NCBI GenBank assembly: GCA_037954665.1 | Contig: JBBMOL010000195.1 | Span: 960,740 to 1,024,739, forward strand | From: Laguncularia racemosa | Lineage: Eukaryota; Streptophyta; Magnoliopsida; Myrtales; Combretaceae | Length of the DNA: 64,000 nt | Reading direction: 5' to 3' | In this document: positions 33,651 to 45,310 of the stretch, in pieces | Numbering within the stretch: the first letter of the stretch is position 1 | Layout: each line of letters opens with the position of its first letter | Notes under the pieces: generated by a model | Databases searched by the model: none | What the model was told of the DNA's origin: nothing | What the model saw: the letters and a program-made list of their open reading frames with translations, nothing else | Made by a program: the position numbers and the translations under genes

Positions 33651-34400
33651 TTCTAAGAAAGCCATATCTTTCTATTATTTCTACTGAGTGAACTTACATC
33701 CCTAAAATCTCATTTGTTGGTCCCAAGTGCGTCATTTCCAACTCCTTAGCTAATTGTGTCATCAATTCCTCAATTTTGAGAAAACCTCTAGTAATATGAA
33801 CAAGGGTCTACATTAAGTCAGTTGTATCTAAGTACATTATGAAGGAATCAATTATCTTATATCAACACCTTGGCACCATTTTATACAAAGGCTTGTTCAA
33901 CTAGCAAAACAAATTCTCTTTTCCTTTTAGTTTAAATCCTTCTAGTTAGAGTATATAAATTTCTTGTAAATCTTCATGAAGAAATGTTTTTTACATGTAG
34001 CTACTCCAAATGTAAATAAAAAATAGCACACATTGTTAGGACCACCCAAATTGTTATGAGTTAAACTATAGGGAAAAATATTTTATTGAAGTTAATCCCT
34101 TCCTTTTGAGTTTATCCTATTACCACCAATCTTGCACAATACCATTCCATATAATAATTACCATTTCTCTTAATCTTATAAACCCATTTATTTCCAATGG
34201 GATTTCTTCCTTGTGGTAGTGACACAAGTTTCTAAGTTTTATTCATTTGAAGTGCTTCAATTTCTTCTAGCATTGTTGCCATCCATTGATATGCATCTGA
34301 ACTATTCATTACTTCTTGAAAAGTTGATGGCTCTCTATCCTTGGATAGAAGACAATATGTAGCACTACTCTCAATGTCATAATCGAAATACTAACTTAGT
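33651..34400 (-). pseudogene. Copia RT N-terminal half
   Basis: The minus strand encodes the classical copia RT entry EPSTFQEVMNSSDAYQWM (34270-34335), then a W-to-TAG stop in the NNTWELV position, LPQGRNPIGNKWVYKIKRNG (34165-34225) and LGPTNEILGM near 33705. The YVDD box is not recognisable. Upstream of 34400 I find no integrase. Confidence 0.82.
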
Positions 34401-35969
34401 GCTTTCCTCATTCAATTTAACCTCTAAATTTTTGAATCATGTGCCATGCACCACCATAACTTATGAAAAACACACTATAGCAAACTATATACCACCAAGT
34501 ATCATGACAATGGCTATAACATGATAAATTAATTGCTAAAACAATTATGCAAGTGTTATGGGCTTATAGCTTTTGAAGTCTAGTGTTATCAATTACTTGC
34601 AATTTCACCATTAAATATAAAATTTCCATTGTGGCATTAGAAAAAAAAAATGATTTCAACTAATTTTCAAATTTTTAAGGCCATTTTTTATTTGTTTTCC
34701 CCTTTGTGAAAATAATTAATATTTTTTTTTATTTTCATGAAAGTGTTCTCTAAATATAAGAGTATATAGTTTTAAGGTTTCAATTTCAAAAGAATAGTGG
34801 AAGTTGTTCTCTATTCAGCTTAAAGAAGAAAAATTGCTTTAGTGCATTTTTGTCTAATTGTACAATCGTAGTCCTATTCCATTCCTAATGATAAAGAATT
34901 TTATTATAAGCCTATGAATGGGTCATGAGTGTCATAAAAACACTACTATTTTTGAACATGCAGTTTTTTTTTCTTTTTTTGAAAACTTAAAAGTTTTGTG
35001 AAAACCTCTTTATTAGAAATCACTTTTTTAATATGTAAAATAGTTCCATCATATGAAATTACACACAAGCATGTCATTAGTCATGCAAAAATCAAGAAAA
35101 ACATGCATGCCAAATTCATGTAGAAATGAATTTTCTTTCAAGTTCTTTCTAGATTATTGAACATGTAAAGGCATACAAAACATAAAATCAAATGAAAATT
35201 AATTTTCTTTTGAAATTTATTGCTTCTTCTATTATTTGTGAAAAGGAACAAAAATTGGAAATAATTTAGAAAGAAATACTTACTTTTTAGTGTGTTGGGG
35301 TAGCAATGGTCCTTTTTAATAAGGTAGATGATACTTAAGAGTGTTAGAATGTGGTTGAAAACAATGAGAAGTAGATTGGTGGTCATGTTAAAGTGGTTAT
35401 GTATACTTTGTTAGCCATACTTTGGTGTTGGTTACAGCAGGGGATATGCTGACAATACTCTTATAGGAGTATTTAGTAAAAGTCCTCTATCAATTTTGAA
35501 ACTCGAAATCTACAAGTACTTCAACACAAGAAACCAAAATTTGTTAGTAAAGAGAAATTTTTTTAATATTTCTAGGTTTCTAAATATTAGTTAACTTGAA
35601 CATGAATTCATGACTTCCATTTTAAAGAAATTGATTAAACATAAATTTTGAGTATAATATTGAATGAAATCTTATCAATTTGTTGACTTTAAGCTTACCC
35701 TATTTTTAAGATTGAAGTTGCCTATTTTGCAAATATTTCATTTGATTATTTATTTTTTTATGCAATTTAATTGCATCAATTGTTTTGAAACTTCTCCTCA
35801 CCATAATTTGAACAATAATTTCAATATCATGCTCAAAATCAAGTCGAATTGCCCAAAAACAATAAGCCAAAGTTACCAAAAAAAAGGGATTTCAAAAGCT
35901 TTTCCTATTGTACTTAAAGGAAGAAGAAAGAGAAAGGAACCAAATAAGGGTCTTCATAGGGGTTGACAC
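34401..35969. other. AT-rich stretch, nothing recognised
   Basis: Very AT-rich with long A and T runs. The frames at 35138-35386 (minus) and 35664-35966 (plus, 100 codons) are Leu/Phe/Asn/Lys-rich, as expected of chance frames in such sequence, and match no family I know. Confidence 0.5.
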
Positions 35970-36630
35970 ACACTCCCTACCAACATGTTGGCATTGCTAT
36001 AAAAATTGATTTAGATTTTTGGTTAAAAAAATTGCGTGTCATATCCATGTGGTGTGTCGTGATGTCTACAGTAATAAAATTAGTGAGTATGCACTAGGTT
36101 GATCTCTCAAGGAAGAAAGGAGTTATCTAAGTAATAGGTTTAGCTTGCCACTCTAATCTTGGTGAATCAAATAATGAGATTGATTGGCAATTACAAAGTT
36201 AAATTAACAACAATTGAAAATCTATGGTACTCAATGTATAGAAGTGTGGATTTGTGATGGCTTAACCTTAGGGGTTGTGAGCAAATCGTGTTAGATTAAG
36301 TATTGAATATGGTATTTAACTAGGTTTTAATGGAATTCACTTGAACTCATTTCCTTTGGTTAGGTAGATGAAATTTATTGTATAGTGAAAACATTCAGTT
36401 ATGACATGTTTTCCTATACGATAAGCTACATACTTAACTATTATCAATAGCTAAAACTTTAGTTGTAAATATGGATTAATCGCTTGGTCAGCCTTACAAC
36501 CAATATTTCCAATTGCATAATGAGTGTGAATTCAAGTGATTTCCATAAAACACTAAGGTCATGTAATCTTATAAAATCACCTAAGTTACAACTAATGGAG
36601 TTTAAGTCCTTAGTTAGGCATTAGAAAGTT
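35970..36630 (-). mobile_element. Athila remnant, left segment
   Basis: Non-coding sequence on the left of element D. TATGCACTAGGTTGATCTCTC near 36090 resembles the conserved non-coding end region of Athila internals. It ends in the AAGTT target duplication of D (36626-36630), and the segment at 43333-44366 is its continuation. The orientation is inferred from the other segments. Confidence 0.35.
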
Positions 36631-37373
36631 TGACGCGGACCCTAGATATCGATCTAAGACCTAATGATCAATAAGGATTCAGACCCTAGAATTGAAATTG
36701 AATCGAATGAATTAAACGTAACCCGACCCCAATCGAACATGCCGTATGGAACCTAAGCTATCACAGATCGATTTCCCCAAGTGTTTAGGATGAAGAAATC
36801 AAGATTAGTTCTATTCGCAAGAACTAAAGGAAGAGAGAACTCTCTAAAAAATCTCATTCACAATATGATAAATCTGATAATGATCTTTCAAATGTCGTAC
36901 AAAGGAGTTTATATTCGTCATTAATTAAAAGCTAGCGACCTAAATACATCCAGGGCTGGCTTTGAAATAAAAAAAAACAACGGATAGGTTAGGCCGGCCA
37001 GTAGGCCAACGGTGTAAATTCCAAGGCCGGTAACCTTCATAGCCGGTGTACCTTGCCTTTAAAGGCCGGCCAATTCTAGGCCAGCGGCCTAGATGATAGG
37101 TTAGCGGCCTTTCCTTCGCTGGTGGTTGTTAATGCAATTCCGCTGTCTTCCACTTCGTCCCCACTTTGATATATGCTGTTCATGAGCATAGGACTTGTGT
37201 TATCGTTGTGTCGAATTTGAATCACCTCTTGCTCCTGAAATTCCATAATCAACCCTTGCAATGCTTCCTTCATTCGCTTGGTCCGTGATCGTGTCATAGG
37301 ACCCCCAATACCTTGTAAAGGGTCATTAGCTTTGACTAGCTCCTGAGTGTTGGATGCCTCCCGATCTCTATCA
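36631..37373 (-). repeat. Element D 3' LTR
   Basis: On the minus strand it starts TGATAGAGATCGGG, after GAGGAAGGGGGGAA, and ends CCGCGTCA. It contains the C-terminal coding tail (37373-37076), a GGCCGGC motif array (about 36950-37110) and a TATA-like ATATAAACTCC near 36905-36915. Confidence 0.93.
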
Positions 37374-38400
37374 TTCCCCCCTTCCTCGAAAGGATTCATC
37401 CTCGAATCACCTGCATCATATAACGAAAGATCAAAAATATTAAAAGTAGCGCTTACATTACCGTATTGACTTGGCAAATCGAGTTTGTAAGCATTGTCGT
37501 TGACGCCCTCCAACACTTGAAAAGGTCCATCTCCCCTAAGATGCAATTTGGACTTCTGCTGTGTAGCAAACCTTTCTTTTCTCAAATGTAACCAAACCCA
37601 GTCTCCAGGTTGAAAGGTAAGCTTGACACGACCCTTGTTTACTTGTCGAGCATAGTGCTCATTCTTCTTCTCAATGTTAGCTCGGGCCTTGGCATGCAAT
37701 TCCCTAACTAACTCTGCTTTTCTCTTTCTACCAACATCAACAAATTCGTTAGGAGGCAAGGGTAAAATATCAAAGGGAGTCAAAGGATTAAATCCATACA
37801 TAATCTCAAATGGTGAGTATGATGTAGTAGAATGCACAGCTTTATTGAATGCAAATTCAACATGAGGTAAACAATTTTCCCATTGTTTTAAGTTCTTTTT
37901 CAAAACAACACGCAACAATTGTGAAAGGGTCCTATTAACTACTTCTGTTTGACCATTCATTGAGGATGTGCAACAGTAGAAAATAACAATTTAGTTCCCA
38001 ATCGATTCCACAAAGTGCGCCAGAAATGGCTGAGAAACTTAACATCCCTATCACCTACACACAATTTCTCTAAAAAATAAATCAGCAATATGTGTTGCAT
38101 CATTAGTTTTAGAACAGGCAATAAAGTGAGCCATTTTGCTAAACCTATCAACAACAACAAATATGCTATCCTTGCCATTACTAGATCGTGGCAAACCTAG
38201 AACAAAGTCCATAGAAATGTCAGTCCAAGGCTGATGAGGTACAGGTAATGGGATGTATTCTCTATGTGGCATTACTTTGGATTTAGCCGGTTTATACACT
38301 GCATTTTTCACGCACAGCTTGCACATCATGTTTCATCCTAGGCCAGTAAAAATGCTCACGCAAAATGTCCAAAGTTTTCTGTATACCAAAGTGCCCCATG
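37076..38400 (-). pseudogene. Element D integrase with LTR-encoded tail
   Basis: Catalytic-core landmarks are ISMDFVLGLPRSSNGKDS (38165-38215), GDRDVKFLSHFW (38010-38055) and MNGQTEVVNRTLSQ (37920-37960), which carry the D, D and E positions. A small deletion precedes GDRDVKF, and a frameshift in the zinc domain near 38300 separates it from RNase H. The 294-codon open frame to 37076 continues with GDWVWLHLRKERF, the GPF module GDGPFQVLEGVNDNAYKLDL, and VSATFNIFDLSL. It ends in an LTR-encoded tail with PMTRSRTKRMKEALQGL. Such tails are typical of CRM integrases and are thought to guide centromeric insertion. Confidence 0.88.
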
Positions 38401-38530
38401 AGTCTACCCCATGTGTTTCTCTAACAAGAAATTCACGTAAGGAACATTTAGGAACACAAAGTTTGTCTTTCTTAAATAGAAACCTCTCATTCTTATAAAA
38501 ATTAGCATATGCATGCTTAGAAACAGCACT

Positions 38531-40260
38531 CTACACTTGACCAAAATTAGCATCATTCTCATGCAAATCCTTGATAAACTCAAATCTAAGCAATTTTGTT
38601 TGTAAAGAGGCCAGAAGTAAATACCTCCTAGATAGTGCATCAGCCACTACATTTTCTTTCCTTTGCTTGTATTTGATAACATAAGGAAAAGTTTCAATAA
38701 ATTCCAGCCACCTAGCATGCCTTTTGTTCAACTTACCCTGAGTCTTCAAGAACTTCAAGCTTTCATGATTTGAGTGGATAATGAACTCCTTGGGCCATAG
38801 ATAGTGCTGCCAAGTTTGTAAAGTCCATACTAATGCGTATAGCTCCTTATCATAGGTAGGATAATTCAATGCAGCCCCATTAAGCTTTTCACTAAAGTAA
38901 GCAATTGGCTTGGAATCCTACATGAAAACACCACCAATACCTTTCCCAGAAGCATCACATTCAATTTCAAAGACTTTTTCAAAATTAGGTAGAACAAGTA
39001 AAGGTGCATTGGTCAGCTTTTCTTTCAAAGTATTGAAAGCTTTCTCATGTATTTTAGTCCACCTAAACTCAGCATTCTTTTTAACAAGGTCATTTAAAGG
39101 AGCAGCTATAGAACTAAAATCCCTCACAAATCTCCTATAAAAGCTTGCTAAGCCATGAAAGCTTTTTACCTCATTAGCATTCTTAGGTGTTAGCCATTCC
39201 TTGATTGCTTTTACCTTCTCCTCATCAATAGAAATCCCCTGTGCACCTACAATAAAACCCAAAAACACCACAGACTCCATGCAAAAGGTACATTTCTTTA
39301 AATTTGCAGATAACTTATTTTCTCTTAAAACAGTGAAAACCATTTGCAAATGCTGAACATGTTCTTCTAGACTTTTATTATAGACTAAAATGTCATCAAA
39401 ATAGACTACAACAAAATTTCCTATGAAAGTACGAAGAACATGATTCATTAATCTCATAAACGTACTTGGTGCATTTGTTAAACCGAAAGGCATTACCAAC
39501 CACTCATAGAGACCATATTTGGTTTTAAAAGCAATTTTCCATTCATCTCCTTCTCTCATGCGTATTTGGTAATAACCATTCTTTAAATCAACCTTTGAAA
39601 ACAAACACGCACCATGCAGTTCATCTAACATATCATCAAGCCTAGGTATGGGATGTCGATACTTAACTGTGATTTTGTTGATGGCTCGACAATTCACACA
39701 CATGCGCCATGATCTATGCTTCTTTGGAACCAGAATAACAGGAATCGAACATGGGCTAAGGCTCTCTTTCACAAAACCCCTTTCTACTAGTTCATCCACT
39801 TGCCTCTGAATCTCCTTTGTCTCCTCTGGATTTGCTCTATAGGCTGGTCTATTTGGAATTGAGGCACCTAGAACGAAGTTGATTTGATGCTCAATACCTC
39901 TCAACGGAGGTAATCCACTAGGTATCTCCTCAGGGAACAAGTCAGCAAACTCCTGCAAAAGAGAAACAACGACTGCAGGCAAAGAAGGGTTAAGATGGTT
40001 AGTGGAAAAATAAACATCCTTGTACATCAGTACAAGTAAGTGCCGTTTTGCCTTCAAGGCACCTTCAATCTCACTTGCCTCGCCAATTTCACTTGTGTTT
40101 CCCTCTAATTCTTTTCTCTCATGGCTCACAAGTGTTTTTTTACCACTCGCTTTCACAATCTCGCTCTTCTTTTCTTATTCAATCTTGTGTTTCCCTCTCT
40201 CTTTGAGCTCTATAGCAATCCTCAACTGATCCTCACTAGCCTCCTAAGGATTAAGGGGTG
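38531..40260 (-). pseudogene. Element D reverse transcriptase-RNase H
   Basis: A long open frame (412 codons, 40156-38918) contains the protease-RT linker (KDVYFSTNHLNPSLPAVV), RT motifs NRPAYRANPEETKEIQRQ, KVDLKNGYYQIRMREGDE, VMPFGLTNAPSTFMRLMN and the intact catalytic box VYFDDILVYNKS (39395-39420), the thumb, and RNase H start ECDASGKGIGG. One TAG (38918-38920) at an expected Gln codon separates it from the rest of RNase H (38869-38640), which ends in ENVVADALSRR. This RT is the most nearly intact in the window. Confidence 0.93.
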
Positions 40261-40640
40261 TCAAGACCACTTTTCTTTTGTTCAGAAAAAAGGAATACCT
40301 ATTATGATACCCATTATGGGTGACCTTTCTATCAAACTACTAAGGTTGTCCCAATAAGATGTGGTAAGCCTGCATAGGTACCACATCACACAATACCTCA
40401 TCACAGTATTTCCCTATAGAGAAAGAAACCGGTACCCTCTTGGTCACTTTAACCTCCCCACATTCACTCAACCACTACAACTTATAAGGCTGATCATGCT
40501 TCACAGTTTTCAGGCTCAATTTATCAACCAATAACATGCTAACAACATTTGTACAACTACCACTATCAATAATCAAACTACACACCTTGTTATTCACATG
40601 GCATCTAGTATGGAAGATATGCTCTCGCTGCACTTCATCA
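40261..40640 (-). pseudogene. Element D protease
   Basis: The active-site strand SLIIDSGSCTNVVSM (about 40540-40585) is intact at D-S-G. HDQPYKL is followed by a TAG, then WLSECGEVKVTKRVPVSF. LLGQP is followed by two TAG codons where the sister elements have Trp or Met residues. Further stops separate protease from RT. Confidence 0.85.
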
Positions 40641-40789
40641 CCCTCATTCTTAGGTTGAGTATTGAGAATCCGCTTGGTAACAAGAAATTCTCCCTTTACA
40701 GGACCTTTCATATCCACATCACTACAATCTTCCAGTGGGGGCATGTCATCATCATCCCTTGAACTCACACTCTCCAAAAGGATCATCGC

Positions 40790-41845
40790 CTTAGTGTTTG
40801 GACACTGCGATGCAATATGCCCATATCCCTGACACCTGAAACACTTAATATCACATAATCTAGAAGTAGATTTGGTTTCAGTGTTACCTTTCGAATAAGA
40901 TGCTGGTGCCTTAGCCTTCTCTTCCTCCTTAGCTTTTGGTGATGATTTATTATTCTTCCAATTCGACTTCCATGATGAATTAGAAGTTGAATTATACCTA
41001 GAAGAACTTGAAGCTGGATTATACCTTGAAGTACTCTTTGCCTTCAATTGCTTCTCAATCTTGATTGCCTTATGCAACAATTCCTCAATATCTACAAAAT
41101 GCTGTAGATCAACGATATCAGCGATCTCCCTATTCAAGCCAGTAATGAACCTAGCCATTGTAGCTTCATCATCCTCTTCTACTTTAGCTCTAATCATGGC
41201 TATTTCCATTTCTTTGAAGTAATCCTCTACACTTTTGGACCCTTGTGTCAAGCTTTGCAATTTCCTATGTAAATCCCTAAAATAATGAGTAGGAATGTAC
41301 TTCTTCTGCATAATTGTTTTCATCTCATCCCATGTGCTGACAGGTCTCTCCCCATATCGTCTTCTATTTCTAACCAGTTGATCCCACCATACACTCACAT
41401 AGTCAGTTAATTCGACTACTACAAGTTTAATCTTCTTATCCTCTGAATAATTATGGCACTCAAATATGTGATCAACCTTTCGCTCCCACTTCAAGTATAA
41501 TTCGAGGTCATTCTTCCCTTGAAAGGGTGGTATTTTCATCTTTATGCTACCCAAATTATTATCTCTCCTTTAGGTATTGTCTCTCCCCATCACAAAATTA
41601 TACTCTCCCACTTCAGTATCTTCTTCTAATTCCATTCTCATTCCCCTCCTCGAAAGCCTCTTAAATCTTCGACCCATTGTAGTGCTATCCATGGGCTTCC
41701 TACTCTGCTCCATCTTATTTATCCTTTGTTGGACTGGCTCCAACTCAGCCCTCATCATTTTTCTCATCTCACTCAACAATGCATCAAACATCAACTTATT
41801 ATATCCTACTCCCTTCTCCCTTTCAGGTGAACTTTGGCCAGACAT
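40790..41845 (-). pseudogene. Element D gag
   Basis: The N-terminal part MSGQSSPEREKGVGYN starts at 41845. After one TAA near 41568 the main part runs to the knuckle. The core has MKIPPFQGKNDLELYLKWER, VWWDQLVRNRRRYGERP, QKKYIPTHYFRDLHRKL and ARFITGLNREIADIVDL. This is followed by a Ser/Lys-rich segment and a CCHC knuckle, CFRCQGYGHIASQC (40810-40850). The same frame continues into protease. Gag would form particles and package the RNA. Confidence 0.92.
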
Positions 41846-42590
41846 GTTTGTTGCAACAAAGAACGTTAGTAATAAAAATATATCAAGGCCTCACAATTTA
41901 CTCCCTCACGTGTTTACACTCAAAGATGAAGATTCACTCGTGTGTAACACAATTTTTGGGACTTCTCATGATATTAATCTCTCACTTTATTTTTCCTTTA
42001 CAAGTCCTTGTTCTAGAACTAACTCAACGAAATTTCTTCAAATAAACGACTAGGATAAATCAATGTGACAACTCGAAAAAAAAAAATTAAGCAACGAATA
42101 ATGATGACAAACTCAATGACCAGAATGGAATATGAACGACTTGATAGGAAAAAAAATAATGAACTCGAACAGTTTATCCAATGAAATAAAATATCAATGG
42201 GAATTCAATCAACATTCAGCAACCTTTTTTTTTTTTTTTAATTTCATGCCAAGAATTGCTATTTGGAATGTGATATTCCTCGACTAGAATAAACAACGAG
42301 CAAGTGGATCTATTGGCCGAAGGACACAATGAAAAAGGATTCTAAGTCCTTCAATGAAATCGGCAGCGAAATGTATAAATATATAGGTTATATGCCAATG
42401 GAATCTGGAACAATGGGAAATCACAAGAAGCAATTATGCGACCAAACGACGACAACAATAAACAATGGGATTAATGAGCCAAATTACTACAAACGATTTT
42501 TTTTTAATAGACTACGATAGAAAATTCACACAATCAGTGAACAAATAAAATATGAATAAGGATAGAAATTACCGGATTCAATGAGCCTCA
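41846..42590 (-). other. Element D leader
   Basis: Untranslated leader between primer site and gag start. It is A-rich on the plus strand with poly-T/poly-A runs (42225-42240). Frames of up to 158 codons on the plus strand at 41577-42053 overlap gag and are shadows. Confidence 0.65.
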
Positions 42591-42602
42591 GCTCTGATAC
42601 TA
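42591..42602 (-). other. Element D primer-binding site
   Basis: The minus strand reads TAGTATCAGAGC, one G-to-A change from the initiator-Met site. It lies two bases inside the LTR edge at 42605. Confidence 0.85.
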
Positions 42603-42604
42603 AA

Positions 42605-43332
42605 TGATGCGAACCCTAGATATCGATATAAGACCCAATGATCAATAAGGATTCAAACCCTAGAATCGAAATTGAATCGAATGAATTAAACGTAACCCGA
42701 CCCCAATTGAATACGTCGAATGGAACCTAAGCTATCATGGATCGATTTCGCTAAGCGTTTAGGATGAAGAAATCAAGATTAGTTCTATTCGCAAGAACTA
42801 AAGGAAGAGAGAACTCTCTCAAAAATATCATTCACAATATGATAAATCTGATAATGATCTTTCAAATGTTGTACAAAGGACTTTATATTCGTCATTAATT
42901 AAAAGCTAGTGGCCTAAATACATCCAGGGCCGGCTTTGAAATAAAAAAAAAAACGGATGGGTTAGGTCGGCCAGTAGGCCGACGGTGTAAATTCCAAGGC
43001 CGGTAGCCTTCATAGCTGGCGTACCTTGCCTTTTAAAGGCCGACTGCCTAGGTGATAGGTTGGCGGCCTTTCCTTCGCTGGTGGTTGTCAATGTAATTCC
43101 GATGTCCTCCGCTTCGTCCCCTCTTTGATAAATGATGTTCATGAGCTTAGGACTTGGGTTAGAGTTGTGTCAAATTCGAATCACCTCTTGCTCCTAAAGT
43201 TCCACAGTCAACCCTTGCAATGCCTCCTTCATTTGCTTGGTCCGTGATCGTGTCATTGGACCCTCGATACCTTGTAAAGGGTCATTAGCTTTGACTAGCT
43301 CCTGAGTGTTGGATGCCTCCCGATCTCTAGCA
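42605..43332 (-). repeat. Element D 5' LTR
   Basis: On the minus strand it starts TGCTAGAGATCGGG at 43332 and ends TTCGCATCA. It carries the same coding tail (PMTRSRTKQMKEALQGL) and the GGCCGGC array near 42925-43065. It is followed by the AAGTT target duplication (43333-43337). Confidence 0.94.
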
Positions 43333-44366
43333 AAGTTATTAAGTGTGTTAAACTCAATGGTCACCCAATTTAACACACATTCAAGAGTGACTACACTAAA
43401 AATCCATTTTAATACATATATCCATACTCAATCTACACTACTTATGCTAATATTTCCATCAAACATCATAAATCCACAAGATGTTTATCTACTCATTGAT
43501 TCAACAAAAACACAACAAGAACACATAACAAACATTGAAATAAACTTTACATATGGTTTAGAAGGAACTGTGTTTCGATTACTAGAAAACCCCAAATCTA
43601 ACTAAGTTAATCCATGTTCCAAAGCTTATAAATGTGTATTTGAAGATGAAAATTGCATAAAAATTGCTAAAGCCTACTAAACCTATCCTATATACTACTA
43701 AATCCCTAAGGAGTTACTGAAGAGTGAGAGGAAAAATGAAATCATGTGTGGTCTACTCTTTGCTATTTGTAATTTGTAGGTTTTACATCTATAGTGACTA
43801 ATTGGGTGATATAATAAGATACCATCTAGATGGTAGACATGTGGTAGCTTCAAATGGATAAGGTTTTAAGCACATCACCATTGTGGTTAGGGCTTTCAGG
43901 GTAGCAACTAGATAGTAGGTTAAAGGGCTCTTTAGATGGTAAAATGCCATCTTGGAGTTGTCTCTATTCTCCTTAACATGTGGCTAGATGGGTCTAATCT
44001 TTAGGTATTAGCTGGATGGAATGAAGCATATTAGTCGGATAGTATGCCTTATTCTAACTATTTCTTATTTTTTTCTCCTTTGATCCAGTAGTGGAAAAAA
44101 CTTAAAAAAATCAATAGATTTCGTGTAAAAATACAATCTTTTCAATTGTTCTTGTAATTTTAAGCTTGGTTGATTCATTTTGTGTGTAATTTGCATTTTC
44201 TTCATAGAATTGACTAAAATTAGTTCAAAATTATGCATAGGTGTAACTTTCAAGCTGGGAAAAATCATGAAATTATCACTAACCCCTAACTTGAGAGTTT
44301 TGCTTATCCTCAAGCAAGTTTAAGGCAATCTACACATCTAAGGTCTAGGAGGATAAATGATGCTTT
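43333..44366 (-). mobile_element. Athila remnant, middle segment
   Basis: Non-coding, AT-rich. The minus strand carries ACTTGCTTGAGGATAAGCAA near 44292-44312, close to the CTTGAGGACAAGCAA phrase conserved in the post-pol region of Athila elements. TTTTGAACTAATTTTAGTC follows near 44210-44230. It is bounded by the insertions D and A3. Confidence 0.5.
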
Positions 44367-45026
44367 TGTAATGCCTTAGAAGCTAGGATGCTATAGCCCG
44401 CTACGTGTTCTTACCGAATAAGGACACGTTAAGGCTCTTAACTCTACAAACTCCTAGAACTTGCGATACTTGTTACTCACATTTTGAATAATCCATCTAA
44501 CATTCATAATAACTCTAGTAAAACCCATTACATCCATTAAACTCCTTAATACAACCTTACAATTATTCTTAATTAGAAACTAAAACAATTGAGCTTCTAA
44601 AAATTAAATGGTCTGTTATCTTCTAAAGAAAATCACGCTTAGTGCATATAAAGAACTCTAATTCTTCCTGCATTTAATCACCATAATAGTAAAAGAAATC
44701 TTTGTCCTCCCTCTTTTGCACATTTGACCTTAGGTCCTTATCTTGGCTATTGTATTCATTTGTGCCTTTAGCTAAAAAAAAATAAAAATCCTTAAGGGGT
44801 AAGCTAATGTCGAGTATACATAACCCACAAATACATACACATGAATAAGCATGAATTAAGTCACATGCATCAATGTAGACATCAAACATCATACAATGGG
44901 TTATTATATTTCACTTAATCCATACTTATTACCCTACCAAATGATAGATACATACTTGTTAAGTTCTCTAATTTGGTTTTGATGTTAACAAAAGAGGAAT
45001 AACGTGTAACGTATGTTTGAGCTTGT

Positions 45027-45310
45027 CAGAAGTTGTTTCAGAAGATAGTAAGTGAATTTTTCTAAATTGGACAAAGAGACAAAAGCTTGTTCAGAATCTT
45101 CAATGGTGTTATACAGACTGTTTTTATTCTGTTAGAAGGTATTTCAGAAGTTGTGTAATGTATCCGTAGTTCTCGTGTTAACCTATTAGAAGCTCTTTTA
45201 GAACCCTTATAAAAGAGGGATGGTAGAAAGATTTTTTTTAGAAGCTTTTTCAGAACCTTTACAACAAGAGGACATTTGATAGGTTTTCTTCAGAAGCTCT
45301 TTCAGAACTT
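45027..45310 (+). repeat. Six regularly spaced AGAAGCTCTTTCAGAAC motifs
   Basis: Copies at about 45027, 45083, 45133, 45187, 45239 and 45290 follow the pattern AGAAGCTnTTTCAGAAC with a few differences each. The spacing is 56, 50, 54, 52 and 51 bp. The sequence between copies is not conserved, so this is not a simple tandem repeat. The block lies 600-900 bp upstream of the LTR TATA box. Confidence 0.8.

Larger units (their letters stand above)
23950..34400 (-). mobile_element. Ty1/copia element split by A2 insertion
   Basis: Minus-strand copia pol is recognisable on both sides of A2: the RT N-terminal half at 33651-34340, and the RT C-terminal part plus RNase H at 24300-25175. With one copy of the AATTC duplication removed, the reading frame continues from one side to the other, which confirms a single interrupted element. 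The left part ends in a purine-rich AAGTGTGAG (24287-24298) and an LTR-like edge with CA at 24286. The outer LTR end, integrase and gag were not found. Confidence 0.82.
36631..43332 (-). mobile_element. Complete CRM-like chromovirus element D
   Basis: LTRs at 36631-37373 and 42605-43332 align end to end (about 90% by eye). AAGTT flanks both sides. The minus strand has a primer site TAGTATCAGAGC, gag, protease, RT, RNase H and integrase with a GPF-type C-terminal module. The polyprotein frame crosses the purine tract and continues about 300 bp into the 3' LTR. Gag and integrase tail resemble CRM (centromeric) chromoviruses. Compared with its neighbours it has few stops, so it is the best preserved element here. 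Confidence 0.94.

Noticed and set aside
35664..35966. 100-codon plus-strand frame
   Set aside because: Composition follows AT-rich sequence, there is no motif, and no promoter or splice context was found.
41577..42053. 158-codon plus-strand frame
   Set aside because: It is antisense to element D gag and leader, so a shadow frame.
45027..45310. Heat-shock elements in the solo copia LTR
   Set aside because: The canonical nGAAnnTTCn spacing is not met (the motif has TTCAGAA with one base between). Kept only as an uncharacterised periodic motif.
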